From: CAWJMD01 sp963845675 | Lineage (GTDB): Bacteria > Actinomycetota > Actinomycetes > Actinomycetales > CAWJMD01 | Reading direction: 5' to 3' | Assembly: GCA_963845675.1 (NCBI GenBank) | Contig: CAWJSX010000001.1 | Location: 558,001 to 622,000, forward strand | Length of the DNA stretch: 64,000 nt | In this document: positions 44,932 through 53,592 of the stretch, one piece after another | How the letters are laid out: each line of letters starts with the position of its first letter | Position numbering within the stretch: position 1 is the first letter of the stretch | Translations under genes and position numbers: made by a program | The notes under the pieces: model-generated | Databases searched by the model: none | What the model was told of the DNA's origin: nothing | Seen by the model: the letters and a program-made list of their open reading frames with translations, nothing else

Positions 44932-46393
44932 CCGCTCGAGCTCGCGGGCGGCGTTCCTGACCCGGCTACGGCGTCGCCCGTAGACCAGGTAGAGGAGCAT
45001 CCCGAGCACCATCCACACCACGAACCGGAGCCACGTGTCCAGCGGCAGGTTCAGCATCAACCACACGCAGGCCAGCACCGCGAGGATCGGGACCCACGGC
45101 ACCGCGGGCGTCGAGAAGGACCGCTCGAGGTCGGGACGAGTGCGTCGCAGCACGATGACGCCGATGCACACCACGACGAACGCGAACAGCGTGCCGATGC
45201 TGACCAGCTGCGAGAGCTCCGAGAGCGGCACGAACCCGGCCAGGGCGGCGACCACGGTGCTGGTGACCGCCGTGATGATCCAGGGCGTCCCGAAGCGCGG
45301 GTGGACGCGGGCGAGGCCGCGCGGCAGCAGGTTGTCCCGAGACATCGCGAACAGCACCCGGCTCTGACCCATGAGGAGCACGAGGATCACCGTCGTGATG
45401 CCGGCGACACCGCCCAGCGCGATCAGCGTCGCGGCCCAGTTGGCGCCGACGGCCTCGAACGCGGCGGCAAGCGGGTCGCCGGTGTTGAGGGTGTCGTCGC
45501 TGTACTTGACCATGCCCGTGATGACGGCAGCGACCGCCATGTAGAGGATGGTGCAGATCACCAGCGAGCCGATGATGCCCCGAGGCATGTCGCGCTGCGG
45601 GTTGCGGGTCTCCTCGGCGGCCGTGGCCACGATGTCGAAGCCGATGTAGGCGAAGAACACCACCGAGGCGGCGGCGACCACGCCGAAGAGCCCGAACGAC
45701 GTGGGCTCCAGACCGAACATCGCCTGCACGAGGGGCTGGTCGAGGGCGCCGGCGCTCTCGGCGTCGACGGGCTGCGACGGAGGGATGAACGGCTGGTAGT
45801 TGGCGACCTTGACGAAGAACAGGCCCGCCACGATCACGAGCAGGATCACGGCAAGCTTGACCGTCACGAGCGCCCCGGTGAACCGGCTCGAGAGCTTGGT
45901 GCCCGTCACGCTCAGCACCCCCAGGGCCAGCACGATGAGGATGGCGGCGATGTCGGGGGAGGCGGCGTCTCCGGCCAGCCAGTCCGGCAGGCCGAGCAGG
46001 CTCTGCAGGTAGGCGGACCAGCCGCGGGCGACCACGGCGGCACCGAGCGCCAGCTCGAGCACCAGGTCCCACCCGATGATCCAGGCCACGACCTCGCCGA
46101 GGGTGGCGTAGGAGAAGGTGTAGGCGCTGCCCGCGACCGGGACCGTCGAGGCGAACTCGGCGTAGCAGAGCGCGGCCAGGCCGCAGGCGACCGCGGCGAC
46201 CAGGAACGAGAGCACGACGCCCGGACCGGCGTTCAGGTGCGCCTGCTGGCCCGTGAGCACGAAGATGCCCGGTGCCGATGATGACCCCGACGCCGAAGAA
46301 CGTCAGGTCGAGGGCGGTCAGGTTCTTCTTGAGGGCGTGCTCCGGCTCCTCGGTGTCGGCCACCGACTGCTCGACCGACTTGGTGATGAACAT
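44917..46393 (-). CDS. APC family amino acid permease, one frameshift
   Basis: From ATG 46393: SVEQSVADTEEPEHALKKNLTALDLTFFGVGVIIGTG, the start of a cationic amino acid transporter-type permease. A surplus G near 46268 breaks the frame; removal gives GTGIFVLTGQQAHLNAGPGVVLSF. About twelve transmembrane segments follow, including FFAYIGFDIVATAAEETRNPQRDMPRGI, typical of the CAT/YfnA group. The length of about 492 codons is right. It brings an amino acid, possibly basic, into the cell. It has no linked enzyme gene except the convergent M20 peptidase. Confidence 0.88.
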
Positions 46394-46503
46394 GGACCCT
46401 GAACTGCGCCCTGGGGCGCCGGGGCCGCGGTGCCCTTCGTCGACTGCGACATGGTTGACCTCCCGGCGTGAACAGCAGGACCGGCCGAAACCCTAGACCC
46501 AGC

Positions 46504-46694
46504 TCAGCCCGTTCGGGCCACTCGGAGGATGCGTCGCGCAACCACACCCGCCGCGTGCCGCCGAGGTAGACCACGACCCGCGCCAGCTCCCAGCGGCCGT
46601 ACTCGGCGTGCTCGGTCATCAGCTGGCGTGCCTCTGCCCGCGACGTGCCACGGGGCAGGGTCATCACGCGGAACTCGTAGTCGCGCCCGTCCAT
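46504..46694 (-). CDS. DUF5703 family protein, frame broken near its end
   Basis: ATG 46694 begins MDGRDYEFRVMTLPRGTSRAEARQLMTEHAEYGRWELARVVVYLGGTRRVWLR. The family normally ends with a basic RRRILRVARTG-type tail and a stop. That tail is present in the next frame (stop TGA 46506-46504), so one base seems missing near 46533. The product is about 63 residues of unknown function, found across actinobacteria. An alternative GTG start at 46739 adds 15 Pro/Gly-rich residues. Confidence 0.75.
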
Positions 46695-46794
46695 CCAGCC
46701 CCGTGAACCGCCGGGCGGACCCGGACGTGGCTGACCCACCGGCCGGCTCCGATCGATCGGCTGCTCATCGGTGCCATTGTGCCTGGCGCCGCGC

Positions 46795-46800
46795 TACCTT
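46795..46800 (+). promoter_or_regulatory. -10 box (TACCTT) of leaderless acidic-protein gene
   Basis: TACCTT ends 6 nt before the ATG at 46807. Confidence 0.4.
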
Positions 46801-46806
46801 CGTGGC

Positions 46807-47148
46807 ATGACCACCGATCCGCGTGCCGCCCTCGACAGGCTGGTGGCTGCCCTGGAGTCCCACCTCGTGGCCTCCCAGCAGCGCCGCGGCGACGCCGACC
46901 CGGCGGTGGTGCAGGCGTACGACACCCTCGCCGACGCCTTCGACACCTACGACGAGGCCCTGTTCGACGCCTACGGCGAGACGACGCCGTTCGAGCTGCC
47001 GGAGGACGAGGACGACGACAACGACGGCGACGACGACGACAGCGACGACGACGAGGACTTCGACGAGGACGACCTCGACGACGACTTCGACGACTCCATC
47101 GACGAGGACTTCGACGAGAGCGCCGCGGAGCAGACCAGCGCCCGCTGA
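46807..47148 (+). CDS. Acidic protein with long Asp/Glu tail
   Basis: ATG 46807 is chosen by the -10 box; an upstream in-frame start at 46771 overlaps it. The 113-residue protein has a helical N-terminal half (RAALDRLVAALESHLVASQQRRG, DPAVVQAYDTLADAFDTYDEALFDAYGE). A C-terminal stretch of about 40 residues (66-105) is almost only Asp and Glu. A similar acidic protein occurs in related actinobacteria, where some annotations call it a DNA primase; I see no primase motif. The codons are strongly GAC-rich, which makes frame shadows on the other strand. Confidence 0.65.
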   Translation: MTTDPRAALDRLVAALESHLVASQQRRGDADPAVVQAYDTLADAFDTYDEALFDAYGETTPFELPEDEDDDNDGDDDDSDDDEDFDEDDLDDDFDDSIDEDFDESAAEQTSAR

Positions 47149-47155
47149 CGCTGGC

Positions 47156-48106
47156 TCAGGCCGGGTCGCTGCTCGACACGTCGTCCAGCGCCTGGCGGAT
47201 GGCCGCAGGTAGCTCCAGGTCCTCGGCCCCGAGCACAGCGCGCAGCTGTGCGGCCGTCCGCGCGCCCACCACGACCCCGGCCACACCCGCCCGGTCGCGC
47301 GCCCAGGCGAGCGCCACCTCGAGCGGTGCCGCGTCGAGGCCCGTGGCCGCGGTCGCCACCGCCTCGACGATCCGCGCCGACCGGGCGCCCAGGTAGGGAC
47401 GCACGTACCCGGCGAAGTGGTCCGACGCCGCACGCGAGTCGGCGGGGGTGCCGTGACGGTACTTGCCGGTGAGCACGCCCCTGCCCAGCGGCGACCACCC
47501 GATCACCCCGGTCCCGACAGCCTCCGCGGCCGGCAGCACGTCGTGCTCGCCCGACCGCGCCAGCAGCGAGAACTCGACCTGGTCCGCGACGACCGGTGTG
47601 CCGGAGGACTGCGCCAGCGTCGCCGCCCGGGCCAGCTGCCAGCCGTTGTAGTTCGAGACCCCGACGTACCGCGCACGTCCCGTCGTCACGACGTGCTCCA
47701 GCGTGGCCAGCGTCTCCTCCAGGGGCACGCCGTCGTCCCACGCGTGGGCCAGGAACAGGTCGACGTGGTCGGTGCCGAGCCGTTGCAGTGACGTGTCGAT
47801 GCCGGCCAGGAGGGACCGTCGTGAGGCGTCGACGACCCGCTCGCCGTCACGGCGCGAGACGCCGGCCTTGGTGCACAGGACGACGTCGTCGCGGGCGATC
47901 TCGTGGCCGAGCAGCACGCCGATCAGCTCCTCGCTCGCACCGCCCCCGTACGAGCCGGCCGTGTCGAGCAGCGTGCCGCCCGCCTCCAGGAAGGCGTGAA
48001 GCTGCTCGCGCGCCTCGTGCTCGTCCGTGTCGCGACCCCACATCATCGTGCCGAGCCCCACCCGTGAGATCTGCAGACCGCTGCGGCCGACCCTCCTGCG
48101 CTCCAT
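47156..48106 (-). CDS. Aldo/keto reductase
   Basis: This intact 316-residue protein starts at ATG 48106. It has the AKR tetrad: LLDTAGSYGGGASE (Asp, Tyr), VLCTKAGV (Lys) and HVDLFLAHAWDD (His). NADPH-binding residues in GVSNYNGWQLARA and VVVGARTAAQLRAVL support the same fold. It reduces an aldehyde or ketone with NADPH in the cytosol. It is divergent from an LLM oxidoreductase gene, and both have leaderless promoters back to back. The substrate is unknown. Confidence 0.92.
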   Translation of the reverse strand: MERRRVGRSGLQISRVGLGTMMWGRDTDEHEAREQLHAFLEAGGTLLDTAGSYGGGASEELIGVLLGHEIARDDVVLCTKAGVSRRDGERVVDASRRSLLAGIDTSLQRLGTDHVDLFLAHAWDDGVPLEETLATLEHVVTTGRARYVGVSNYNGWQLARAATLAQSSGTPVVADQVEFSLLARSGEHDVLPAAEAVGTGVIGWSPLGRGVLTGKYRHGTPADSRAASDHFAGYVRPYLGARSARIVEAVATAATGLDAAPLEVALAWARDRAGVAGVVVGARTAAQLRAVLGAEDLELPAAIRQALDDVSSSDPA

Positions 48107-48113
48107 GGGGTTC

Positions 48114-48119
48114 AGGCTA
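48114..48119 (-). promoter_or_regulatory. -10 box (TAGCCT) of leaderless aldo/keto reductase gene
   Basis: TAGCCT on the minus strand ends 7 nt before ATG 48106. Confidence 0.5.
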
Positions 48120-48135
48120 GGCGAGCCGGCCCGGC

Positions 48136-48141
48136 TAGGGT
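48136..48141 (+). promoter_or_regulatory. -10 box (TAGGGT) of leaderless LLM oxidoreductase gene
   Basis: TAGGGT ends 7 nt before ATG 48149. Its opposing -10 box is only 16 nt away. Confidence 0.5.
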
Positions 48142-48148
48142 TCGGGGC

Positions 48149-49216
48149 ATGCGGCTGGGAGTGAACCTCGGGTACTGGGGCGCGGGCAACGACGCTGACA
48201 ACCTCGCGATCGCCCGGGAGGCCGACGACCTCGGGTACGCCGTGTGCTGGGCGGCCGAGGCGTACGGCTCCGACGCCGCCACTGTGCTGGCGTTCGTCGC
48301 CGCGCAGACGCGGCAGATCGACATCGGGTCGGCGGTGTTCCAGATCCCCGCCCGGTCGGCTGCCATGACTGCCATGACCGCGGCCACGCTCGACACGTTG
48401 TCCGGCGGGCGGTTTCGGCTCGGCCTGGGCCTGAGCGGCCCGCAGGTCTCGGAGGGATGGCACGGCGTGCGCTTCGACGCACCGCTGTCCCGCACGCGCG
48501 AGTACGTGGACGTGGTGCGGATGGCTCTCGCGCGGCAGACCGTCCGGTACGAAGGACGGCACCTGACGCTGCCGCTGCCCGACGGCCCGGGCAAGGCGCT
48601 GAAGCTCACCGTCCACCCTGTGCGAGAGCACATTCCGCTGTACCTCGCGGCCATCGGCCCCAAGAACCTGGAGCTCGCGGGCGAGATCGCGGACGGGTGG
48701 CAGCCCATCTTCTTCGGCCCCCAGCACGCCGGACCCCACCTCGAGGCCATCCGGACCGGTCGTCGGCGTGCGGGTCACGGTGCCGACGGCACCGACCCGC
48801 TGGACGGCTTCGACGTCGCCGCGATGGTGCCAGTCGTGGCAACGGACGACGTGGGGGCGGCTGCGGACGGCCTGCGCGGGTACTACGCGCTCTACATCGG
48901 CGGGATGGGCAGCAAGGACAAGAACTTCTACCACCAGCTCGCGACGCGCATGGGCTTCGGCGAGGAGGCCGACAGGGTGCAGGAGCTGTACCTGGCTCGT
49001 GCCCACCGCGAGGCGATGGCCGCGGTGCCGATGGAGCTGATCGACTCGACAGCCCTGCTCGGCCCGCAGGCCCGCATCGCCGAGCGGATCGGCGCGTACG
49101 CCGAGTCGGGGGTCACCACCCTCAGCGTCAGCTCGGGGCCCGGTGAGAAGGCCGACCGCCTACGGACCCTTCACGTGGTGCAGGACGCGGCGCGCGCCGC
49201 GGGTGTGCTCACCTGA
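48149..49216 (+). CDS. LLM-class F420-dependent oxidoreductase
   Basis: The 355-residue protein is a TIM-barrel luciferase-like enzyme: MRLGVNLGYWGAGNDADNLAIAREADDLGY, IDIGSAVFQIPARSAAMTAM, LDTLSGGRFRLGLGLSGPQV and IPLYLAAIGPKNLELAGEIADGW. These match the F420-dependent (methylenetetrahydromethanopterin reductase-like) branch. It moves hydride between F420H2 and an unknown substrate. Its last stop base is the first base of the uppP start (TGATG), so the two are translationally linked. Confidence 0.9.
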   Translation: MRLGVNLGYWGAGNDADNLAIAREADDLGYAVCWAAEAYGSDAATVLAFVAAQTRQIDIGSAVFQIPARSAAMTAMTAATLDTLSGGRFRLGLGLSGPQVSEGWHGVRFDAPLSRTREYVDVVRMALARQTVRYEGRHLTLPLPDGPGKALKLTVHPVREHIPLYLAAIGPKNLELAGEIADGWQPIFFGPQHAGPHLEAIRTGRRRAGHGADGTDPLDGFDVAAMVPVVATDDVGAAADGLRGYYALYIGGMGSKDKNFYHQLATRMGFGEEADRVQELYLARAHREAMAAVPMELIDSTALLGPQARIAERIGAYAESGVTTLSVSSGPGEKADRLRTLHVVQDAARAAGVLT

Positions 49217-50052
49217 TGGGCTGGTTCGAGGCCTTCGTGCTGGGCGTCGTGCAGGGCCTCACCGAGTTCCTGCCCATCTCGTCGAGCGCCCACATCTCGA
49301 TCGTCGGCCAGCTGTTCGGCAACGCGGACCCCGGGTCGGCGTTCACGGCGATCAGCCAGCTCGGCACCGAGACCGCGGTCCTGATCTACTTCCGCCACGA
49401 CATCGCCAGGATCATCGCGGCGTGGTCGAAGGCACTGGTGGGCAAGGGACCTCGTGACGACCCCGACGCGCGCATGGGTTGGCTGGTCATCATCGGGTCG
49501 GTGCCCATCGTCGTCCTCGGCCTGCTGTTCCAGGACGCGATCGACAGCAGCCTGCGCAACCTCTGGATCACCGTTGCCATGCTCGCGGGCTTCGCGATCG
49601 TGATCGGCATCGCCGACGCGCGCGCCCGCACCGAGCTCACGCTCGACCGCATGACCTGGCGGCACGGCGTGCTGTACGGCCTCGCCCAGTCGCTGGCGCT
49701 GGTGCCCGGCGTCTCCCGCTCGGGCGGCACCATCGCCGCGGGGCTGGCGATGGGCTACACGCGTGAGGCGGCGGCGCGCTACGCCTTCCTGCTCGCCATC
49801 CCAGCCGTGATGGGTTCTGGCCTCTACAAGCTCACCGACATCGCCAACGACCCGGTCGAGCCGGCGTGGGGTCCGATCGCGCTGGCGACCGTGGTCGCGT
49901 TCTTCGTCGGCCTCGCGGTGATCCACTGGCTCCTGCGGTACGTCAGCACCCATGACTTCCGGCCCTTCGTCGTCTACCGCCTCGTGCTGGCGGCAGGTGT
50001 GTCGGTCCTGCTGCTGACGGGCGTCCTCGAGGCGGTACCGGCCGGCGCCTGA
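49216..50052 (+). CDS. uppP: Undecaprenyl-diphosphatase
   Basis: This intact 278-residue membrane protein has the UppP/BacA motifs VQGLTEFLPISSSAHISI (first catalytic region) and ALVPGVSRSGGTIAAGLAMG (second, with PGxSRSG). About eight helices are visible. It removes a phosphate from undecaprenyl diphosphate on the outer face of the membrane, recycling the cell-wall lipid carrier and giving bacitracin tolerance. The start ATG 49216 overlaps the stop of the LLM gene. Confidence 0.95.
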   Translation: MGWFEAFVLGVVQGLTEFLPISSSAHISIVGQLFGNADPGSAFTAISQLGTETAVLIYFRHDIARIIAAWSKALVGKGPRDDPDARMGWLVIIGSVPIVVLGLLFQDAIDSSLRNLWITVAMLAGFAIVIGIADARARTELTLDRMTWRHGVLYGLAQSLALVPGVSRSGGTIAAGLAMGYTREAAARYAFLLAIPAVMGSGLYKLTDIANDPVEPAWGPIALATVVAFFVGLAVIHWLLRYVSTHDFRPFVVYRLVLAAGVSVLLLTGVLEAVPAGA

Positions 50053-50070
50053 GGCCGCGCGACCACCACC

Positions 50071-50076
50071 TAGGCT
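50071..50076 (+). promoter_or_regulatory. -10 box (TAGGCT) of leaderless phosphomutase gene
   Basis: TAGGCT ends 6 nt before GTG 50083. Confidence 0.5.
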
Positions 50077-50082
50077 GACGCG

Positions 50083-50796
50083 GTGCCCACCGTGCTGCTC
50101 GTCCGACACGGCCGGACCCCGGCCAACGCGAGCGGTCTGCTGGCCGGCCGGAGCCCCGGCGTGCTCCTCGACGACGTGGGTCGCGACCAGGCCACGACGT
50201 TGGCCGCCCAGCTCTCCGGGATCCGCCTGGACCGGGTTGTCTCCAGCCCACTCGAGCGCACGCTGGCCACGGCGCAGGCGCTGGTCGCCGTGGGGGGCAC
50301 GACGCGCAGACCGCGCCCCGAGGTCACGACCGACGACCGCCTGCTGGAGTGCGACTACGGCGACTGGACCGGACGGGCGATCTCCGAGCTCGTGAAGGAA
50401 CCGGCGTGGCGGACCGTCCAGGCACATCCCAGCGCCGTCCAGTTCCCCGGCGGTGAGACGCTGCGCGGCGTCCAGCAGCGCGCCGTCGACGCCGTCCGGG
50501 CCCACGACGCGGCCGTCGAGGCCGAGCACGGACCGCACGCCGTGTGGGTTGCCGTCTCGCACGGTGACGTCATCAAGGCCGTGCTCGCGGACGCCCTCGG
50601 TACGCACCTCGACGCCTTCCAGCGCATCGTCGTCGACCCGTGCTCGGTGTCCGTCGTGAGCTACGCACCTCTGCGTCCGTTCGTCCTGCGCACCAACGGA
50701 TCCGGGCTCGGCCTCGAAGGACTCGTGGCGCCGCCGAAGAAGCGTCGTCGTCGCACCGCGTCCTCCGACGCGGTGCCCGGCGGCGGGGCTGGATAG
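50083..50796 (+). CDS. MSMEG_4193-type histidine phosphatase (phosphomutase family)
   Basis: The 237-residue protein begins PTVLLVRHGRTPANASGLLAG, with RHG carrying the phospho-His. Later it has VVSSPLERTLATAQAL, DDRLLECDYGDWTGR and AVSHGDVIKAVLAD (second catalytic His). This is the actinobacterial phosphomutase-like family that precedes DUF3090 and the SCO1664-type kinase-like gene in many genomes, exactly the order found here. The substrate is not known. The start is GTG 50083, leaderless. Confidence 0.88.
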   Translation: MPTVLLVRHGRTPANASGLLAGRSPGVLLDDVGRDQATTLAAQLSGIRLDRVVSSPLERTLATAQALVAVGGTTRRPRPEVTTDDRLLECDYGDWTGRAISELVKEPAWRTVQAHPSAVQFPGGETLRGVQQRAVDAVRAHDAAVEAEHGPHAVWVAVSHGDVIKAVLADALGTHLDAFQRIVVDPCSVSVVSYAPLRPFVLRTNGSGLGLEGLVAPPKKRRRRTASSDAVPGGGAG

Positions 50797-50799
50797 GGT
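50794..50799 (+). promoter_or_regulatory. -10 box (TAGGGT) of leaderless DUF3090 gene
   Basis: TAGGGT overlaps the preceding stop codon and ends 7 nt before ATG 50807. Confidence 0.45.
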
Positions 50800-50806
50800 C
50801 GGGCGC

Positions 50807-51412
50807 ATGGCCGGCCAGGTGTTCGACTACGACCCCCCGGAGCGTTTCGTCGCGGGCACCGTGGGCGACCCGGGGAGCCGGACCTTCTTCCTGCAGGCTC
50901 GCGGCTCCGTGCAGGCCGGCGGGGGTTTCGCGCTGACGACCGTCGCCCTGGAGAAGCAGCAGGTGTCGGCCCTGGCGGAGCGCGTGGAGCAGCTGCTCGA
51001 CGAGGTCGTCCGCCGCAGCGGCGGGCAGGCGTCCGTCCCCGCCGTCGCCCCGGCCGACACCGAGGACCTCGGCCCCCTCGACACCCCCATCGACGAGGAG
51101 TTCCGCGTCGGCACGATGAGCCTGGTGTGGGACGGCGACCGCGAGCGAGTCGTGATCGAGTGCTTCGAGCTCGTCCCCGATGAGGAGGAGGAGGACGAGC
51201 TGGAGGACCCGGAGGCCGAGGACGCCGTGCCGGCCGGGACCGGGGGTGACCGGCAGGTCCTGCGCATCGCGATCACCGGCGCCGCCGCGAGGGCCTTCGC
51301 CAAGCGCGCGCTGGCCGTCGTCGAGGCGGGTCGTCCGCCGTGCCCGTTCTGCGCGGAGCCGCTCGACCCCGCCGGGCACCTCTGCCCGCGCGCCAACGGG
51401 TACCGACGCTGA
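50807..51412 (+). CDS. DUF3090 family protein
   Basis: The 201-residue protein reads QVFDYDPPERFVAGTVGDPGSRTFFLQARGS, EKQQVSALAERVEQLLDEVVRR and EEFRVGTMSLVWDGDRERVVIECFE, and ends with a zinc-ribbon-like C-P-F-C (PPCPFCAEPLDPAGHLCPRANGYR). DUF3090 proteins have unknown function and are found between the phosphomutase and SCO1664-like genes, as here. The acidic loop PDEEEEDELEDPEAED lies in the middle. Confidence 0.9.
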   Translation: MAGQVFDYDPPERFVAGTVGDPGSRTFFLQARGSVQAGGGFALTTVALEKQQVSALAERVEQLLDEVVRRSGGQASVPAVAPADTEDLGPLDTPIDEEFRVGTMSLVWDGDRERVVIECFELVPDEEEEDELEDPEAEDAVPAGTGGDRQVLRIAITGAAARAFAKRALAVVEAGRPPCPFCAEPLDPAGHLCPRANGYRR

Positions 51413-52248
51413 ACAGCACGCCAAGCCCCGTCCCGCCTCTCGACCCCGCGGCGGACGCCGAGCTGCTGGCGTCCGGCGAGATCGAGGTCGTCGGCCGTCT
51501 CGTCGACGCCTCCAACGCGACGCTCTACGCGCACCTCGTCGGCGATGCGGGGACGACTGCCGTGGTCTACAAGCCCAAGCCGGGAGAGCGACCGCTGCGC
51601 GACTTCCCGGACGGCACCCTCCACCTGCGCGAGGTCGCCGCGTACCGGCTGAGCGAGCTGGGTGGCTGGGGCGTCGTCCCCACGACGGTGCTTCGAGAGG
51701 GCCCCTTCGGTCCCGGCAGCGTCCAGCGGTGGGTGGGCCCGTCCCCGGGAGAGCCCGTGGTGCTGGGCGCGGGGGTCGTCGACGTGGTGCAGGTGGGCGA
51801 GGAGCCCGAGGGGTGGCTCGAGATCCTGCAGGCCGTCGGCAGCGACGGGGAGGACGTCACGCTGTGCCACGCCGACGACGAGCGGCTCGTAGGGATGGCC
51901 GTGTTCGACGTCCTGGCGAACAACGCGGACCGCAAGGGCGGGCACGTCCTGGACGCGGGGTCGGGGCGACTCGCCGGGGTCGACCACGGGCTGACGTTCC
52001 ATGCGCTGCCGAAGCTCCGCACCGTGCTGTGGGGGTGGGCGGGGCAGCCGGTGCCCGAGACCCAGCTCGCGGCCGTGCAGCAGGTGCTCGACGCCCTGCG
52101 TGATGGTCTGGGGCACGACCTGCTGGCTCCGCTGCTGCGCCCCGACGAGCTGACCGCGCTGGAGCGCCGTGCCGCGGAGCTGCTCGAGACCGGGCGGTTC
52201 CCACATCCGCACGGCTGGGGACCGGACATCCCGTGGCCGGCCTTCTGA
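51409..52248 (+). CDS. SCO1664 family (PI3/4-kinase-like) protein
   Basis: The C-terminal 270 residues read LVDASNATLYAHLVGDAGTTAVVYKPKPGERPLRDFPDGTLHLREVAAYRLSE and MAVFDVLANNADRKGGHVL with VDHGLTFH, the lipid-kinase-like core with the DxxxNN and DHG motifs. The frame has no ATG or GTG at the expected place. CTG 51409 overlaps the DUF3090 stop (CTGA), and the only other candidate is GTG 51340 inside DUF3090. A CTG start, or one missing base, is implied. The family's reaction is unknown. Confidence 0.85.
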   Translation: MNSTPSPVPPLDPAADAELLASGEIEVVGRLVDASNATLYAHLVGDAGTTAVVYKPKPGERPLRDFPDGTLHLREVAAYRLSELGGWGVVPTTVLREGPFGPGSVQRWVGPSPGEPVVLGAGVVDVVQVGEEPEGWLEILQAVGSDGEDVTLCHADDERLVGMAVFDVLANNADRKGGHVLDAGSGRLAGVDHGLTFHALPKLRTVLWGWAGQPVPETQLAAVQQVLDALRDGLGHDLLAPLLRPDELTALERRAAELLETGRFPHPHGWGPDIPWPAF

Positions 52249-52255
52249 CCGCAGA

Positions 52256-52261
52256 TAGGCT
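52256..52261 (+). promoter_or_regulatory. -10 box (TAGGCT) of leaderless mshC
   Basis: TAGGCT ends 6 nt before GTG 52268. Confidence 0.5.
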
Positions 52262-52267
52262 CGCACC

Positions 52268-53515
52268 GTGATCCCTTGGCCGTCCCCCCACCTTCCCGCC
52301 GTGCCCGGCACCGGGCTGCCGCTGCGGCTGTTCGACACCGCCACCGGGCAGCTGAGGCCGACCGCCCCGGGCCCGGTCGCCGGCCTGTACGTGTGCGGCA
52401 TCACGCCGTACGACGCCACCCACCTCGGCCACGCCGCCACGTACGTGGCGTTCGACCTCATCAACCGGGCCTGGCGCGACGCGGGTCACGAGGTCACGTA
52501 CGTGCAGAACGTGACGGACGTCGACGACCCGCTGCTCGAGCGCGCCACCGCGACCGGGGTCGACTGGCGTGACCTCGCGGCCCGGGAGAGCGCCCTGTTC
52601 GGCGAGGACATGACAGCCCTCGGAGTGATCGCCCCGGACATCTACCTCGGTGCCGTCGAGACGATCCCGCTGGCCGTCGAGGGCGTGCAGAAGCTGCTCG
52701 CCTCGGACGCGGCCTACCGGCTGCCCGTCGCGGACGGTCCGGGGGAGGACGTCTACTTCGACATCTCGTCCGACGAGCGCTTCGGAGCCGTGTCCGGCCT
52801 CGCCCGCGAGGACATGCTGCGTCTGTTCGGAGAGCGCGGCGGCGACCCGCAGACCCCGGGCAAGCGGGACGCGCTCGACCCGATCCTGTGGCGTGCCGCG
52901 CGCGACGGCGAGCCGCACTGGGACGGCGGTGACCTGGGTGAGGGCCGACCGGGATGGCACATCGAGTGCGTGGCGATCGCGCTGGAGCACCTCGACCTGC
53001 CGTTCGACATCCAGGGGGGCGGCTCCGACCTCGCGTTCCCGCACCACGAGATGGGCGCGTCCCACGCGCACGTGCTGACGGGGTCGTGGCCCTACGCCCG
53101 CTCGTACTCCCACGCCGGCATGGTCGGGCTGCACGGCGAGAAGATGAGCAAGTCCAAGGGCAACCTGGTGCTGGTGTCCAAGCTGCGCGCGGACGGTGTC
53201 GACCCGATGGCGATCCGTCTCGCCTTGCTCTCGCACCACTACCGCTCCGACTGGAGCTGGACCGACGAGGACCTCGCCGCGGCGCAGCGACGGCTCGACC
53301 GCTGGCGGTCCGCGCTCTCGTGCGACGGCGGTCCCGAGGCCGAGTCCGCCGTGACCGAGCTCCGCGAGAAGCTCGCCGACGACCTGGACGCCCCCGCCGC
53401 CCTCGAGGTGGTGGACAGGTGGGCCGACCGGGCGCTGAACCGCGGCGGCCGCTCTGAGAGCGGCCCCGGAATCCTGGCGCGGGCGATCGACGCGCTGCTC
53501 GGGGTCCGGCTGTAA
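52268..53515 (+). CDS. mshC: Cysteine--1-D-myo-inosityl 2-amino-2-deoxy-alpha-D-glucopyranoside ligase
   Basis: This intact 415-residue protein resembles cysteinyl-tRNA synthetase but is the shorter ligase MshC: LYVCGITPYDATHLGHAATYVAFDL (zinc Cys, HIGH-type THLGHA), RPGWHIECVAIALEHLDLPFDIQGGGSDLAFPHHE and GEKMSKSKGNL (KMSKS). It adds Cys to the glucosaminyl-inositol core of mycothiol, the main actinobacterial thiol. It follows the phosphomutase/DUF3090/SCO1664 genes, the conserved order. The start is GTG 52268, leaderless. Confidence 0.95.
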   Translation: MIPWPSPHLPAVPGTGLPLRLFDTATGQLRPTAPGPVAGLYVCGITPYDATHLGHAATYVAFDLINRAWRDAGHEVTYVQNVTDVDDPLLERATATGVDWRDLAARESALFGEDMTALGVIAPDIYLGAVETIPLAVEGVQKLLASDAAYRLPVADGPGEDVYFDISSDERFGAVSGLAREDMLRLFGERGGDPQTPGKRDALDPILWRAARDGEPHWDGGDLGEGRPGWHIECVAIALEHLDLPFDIQGGGSDLAFPHHEMGASHAHVLTGSWPYARSYSHAGMVGLHGEKMSKSKGNLVLVSKLRADGVDPMAIRLALLSHHYRSDWSWTDEDLAAAQRRLDRWRSALSCDGGPEAESAVTELREKLADDLDAPAALEVVDRWADRALNRGGRSESGPGILARAIDALLGVRL

Positions 53516-53530
53516 GTCACCACCCGGTTC

Positions 53531-53592
53531 GCAGATCGTGGCCTTTCTGCGGTTCTTTCGTGGGTTCAGACCGCGGAAAGGCCACGATCTGC
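53531..53592. repeat. GCAGATC-type palindrome between convergent genes
   Basis: Arms of 22 bases (53531-53552 and 53571-53592) match at 21 positions around an 18-base loop. They begin GCAGATCGTGGCC. The element lies after mshC and covers the last codons of the DUF559 gene. Its core is the same as at 18094 and 54568. It is a likely bidirectional terminator or REP. Confidence 0.7.
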
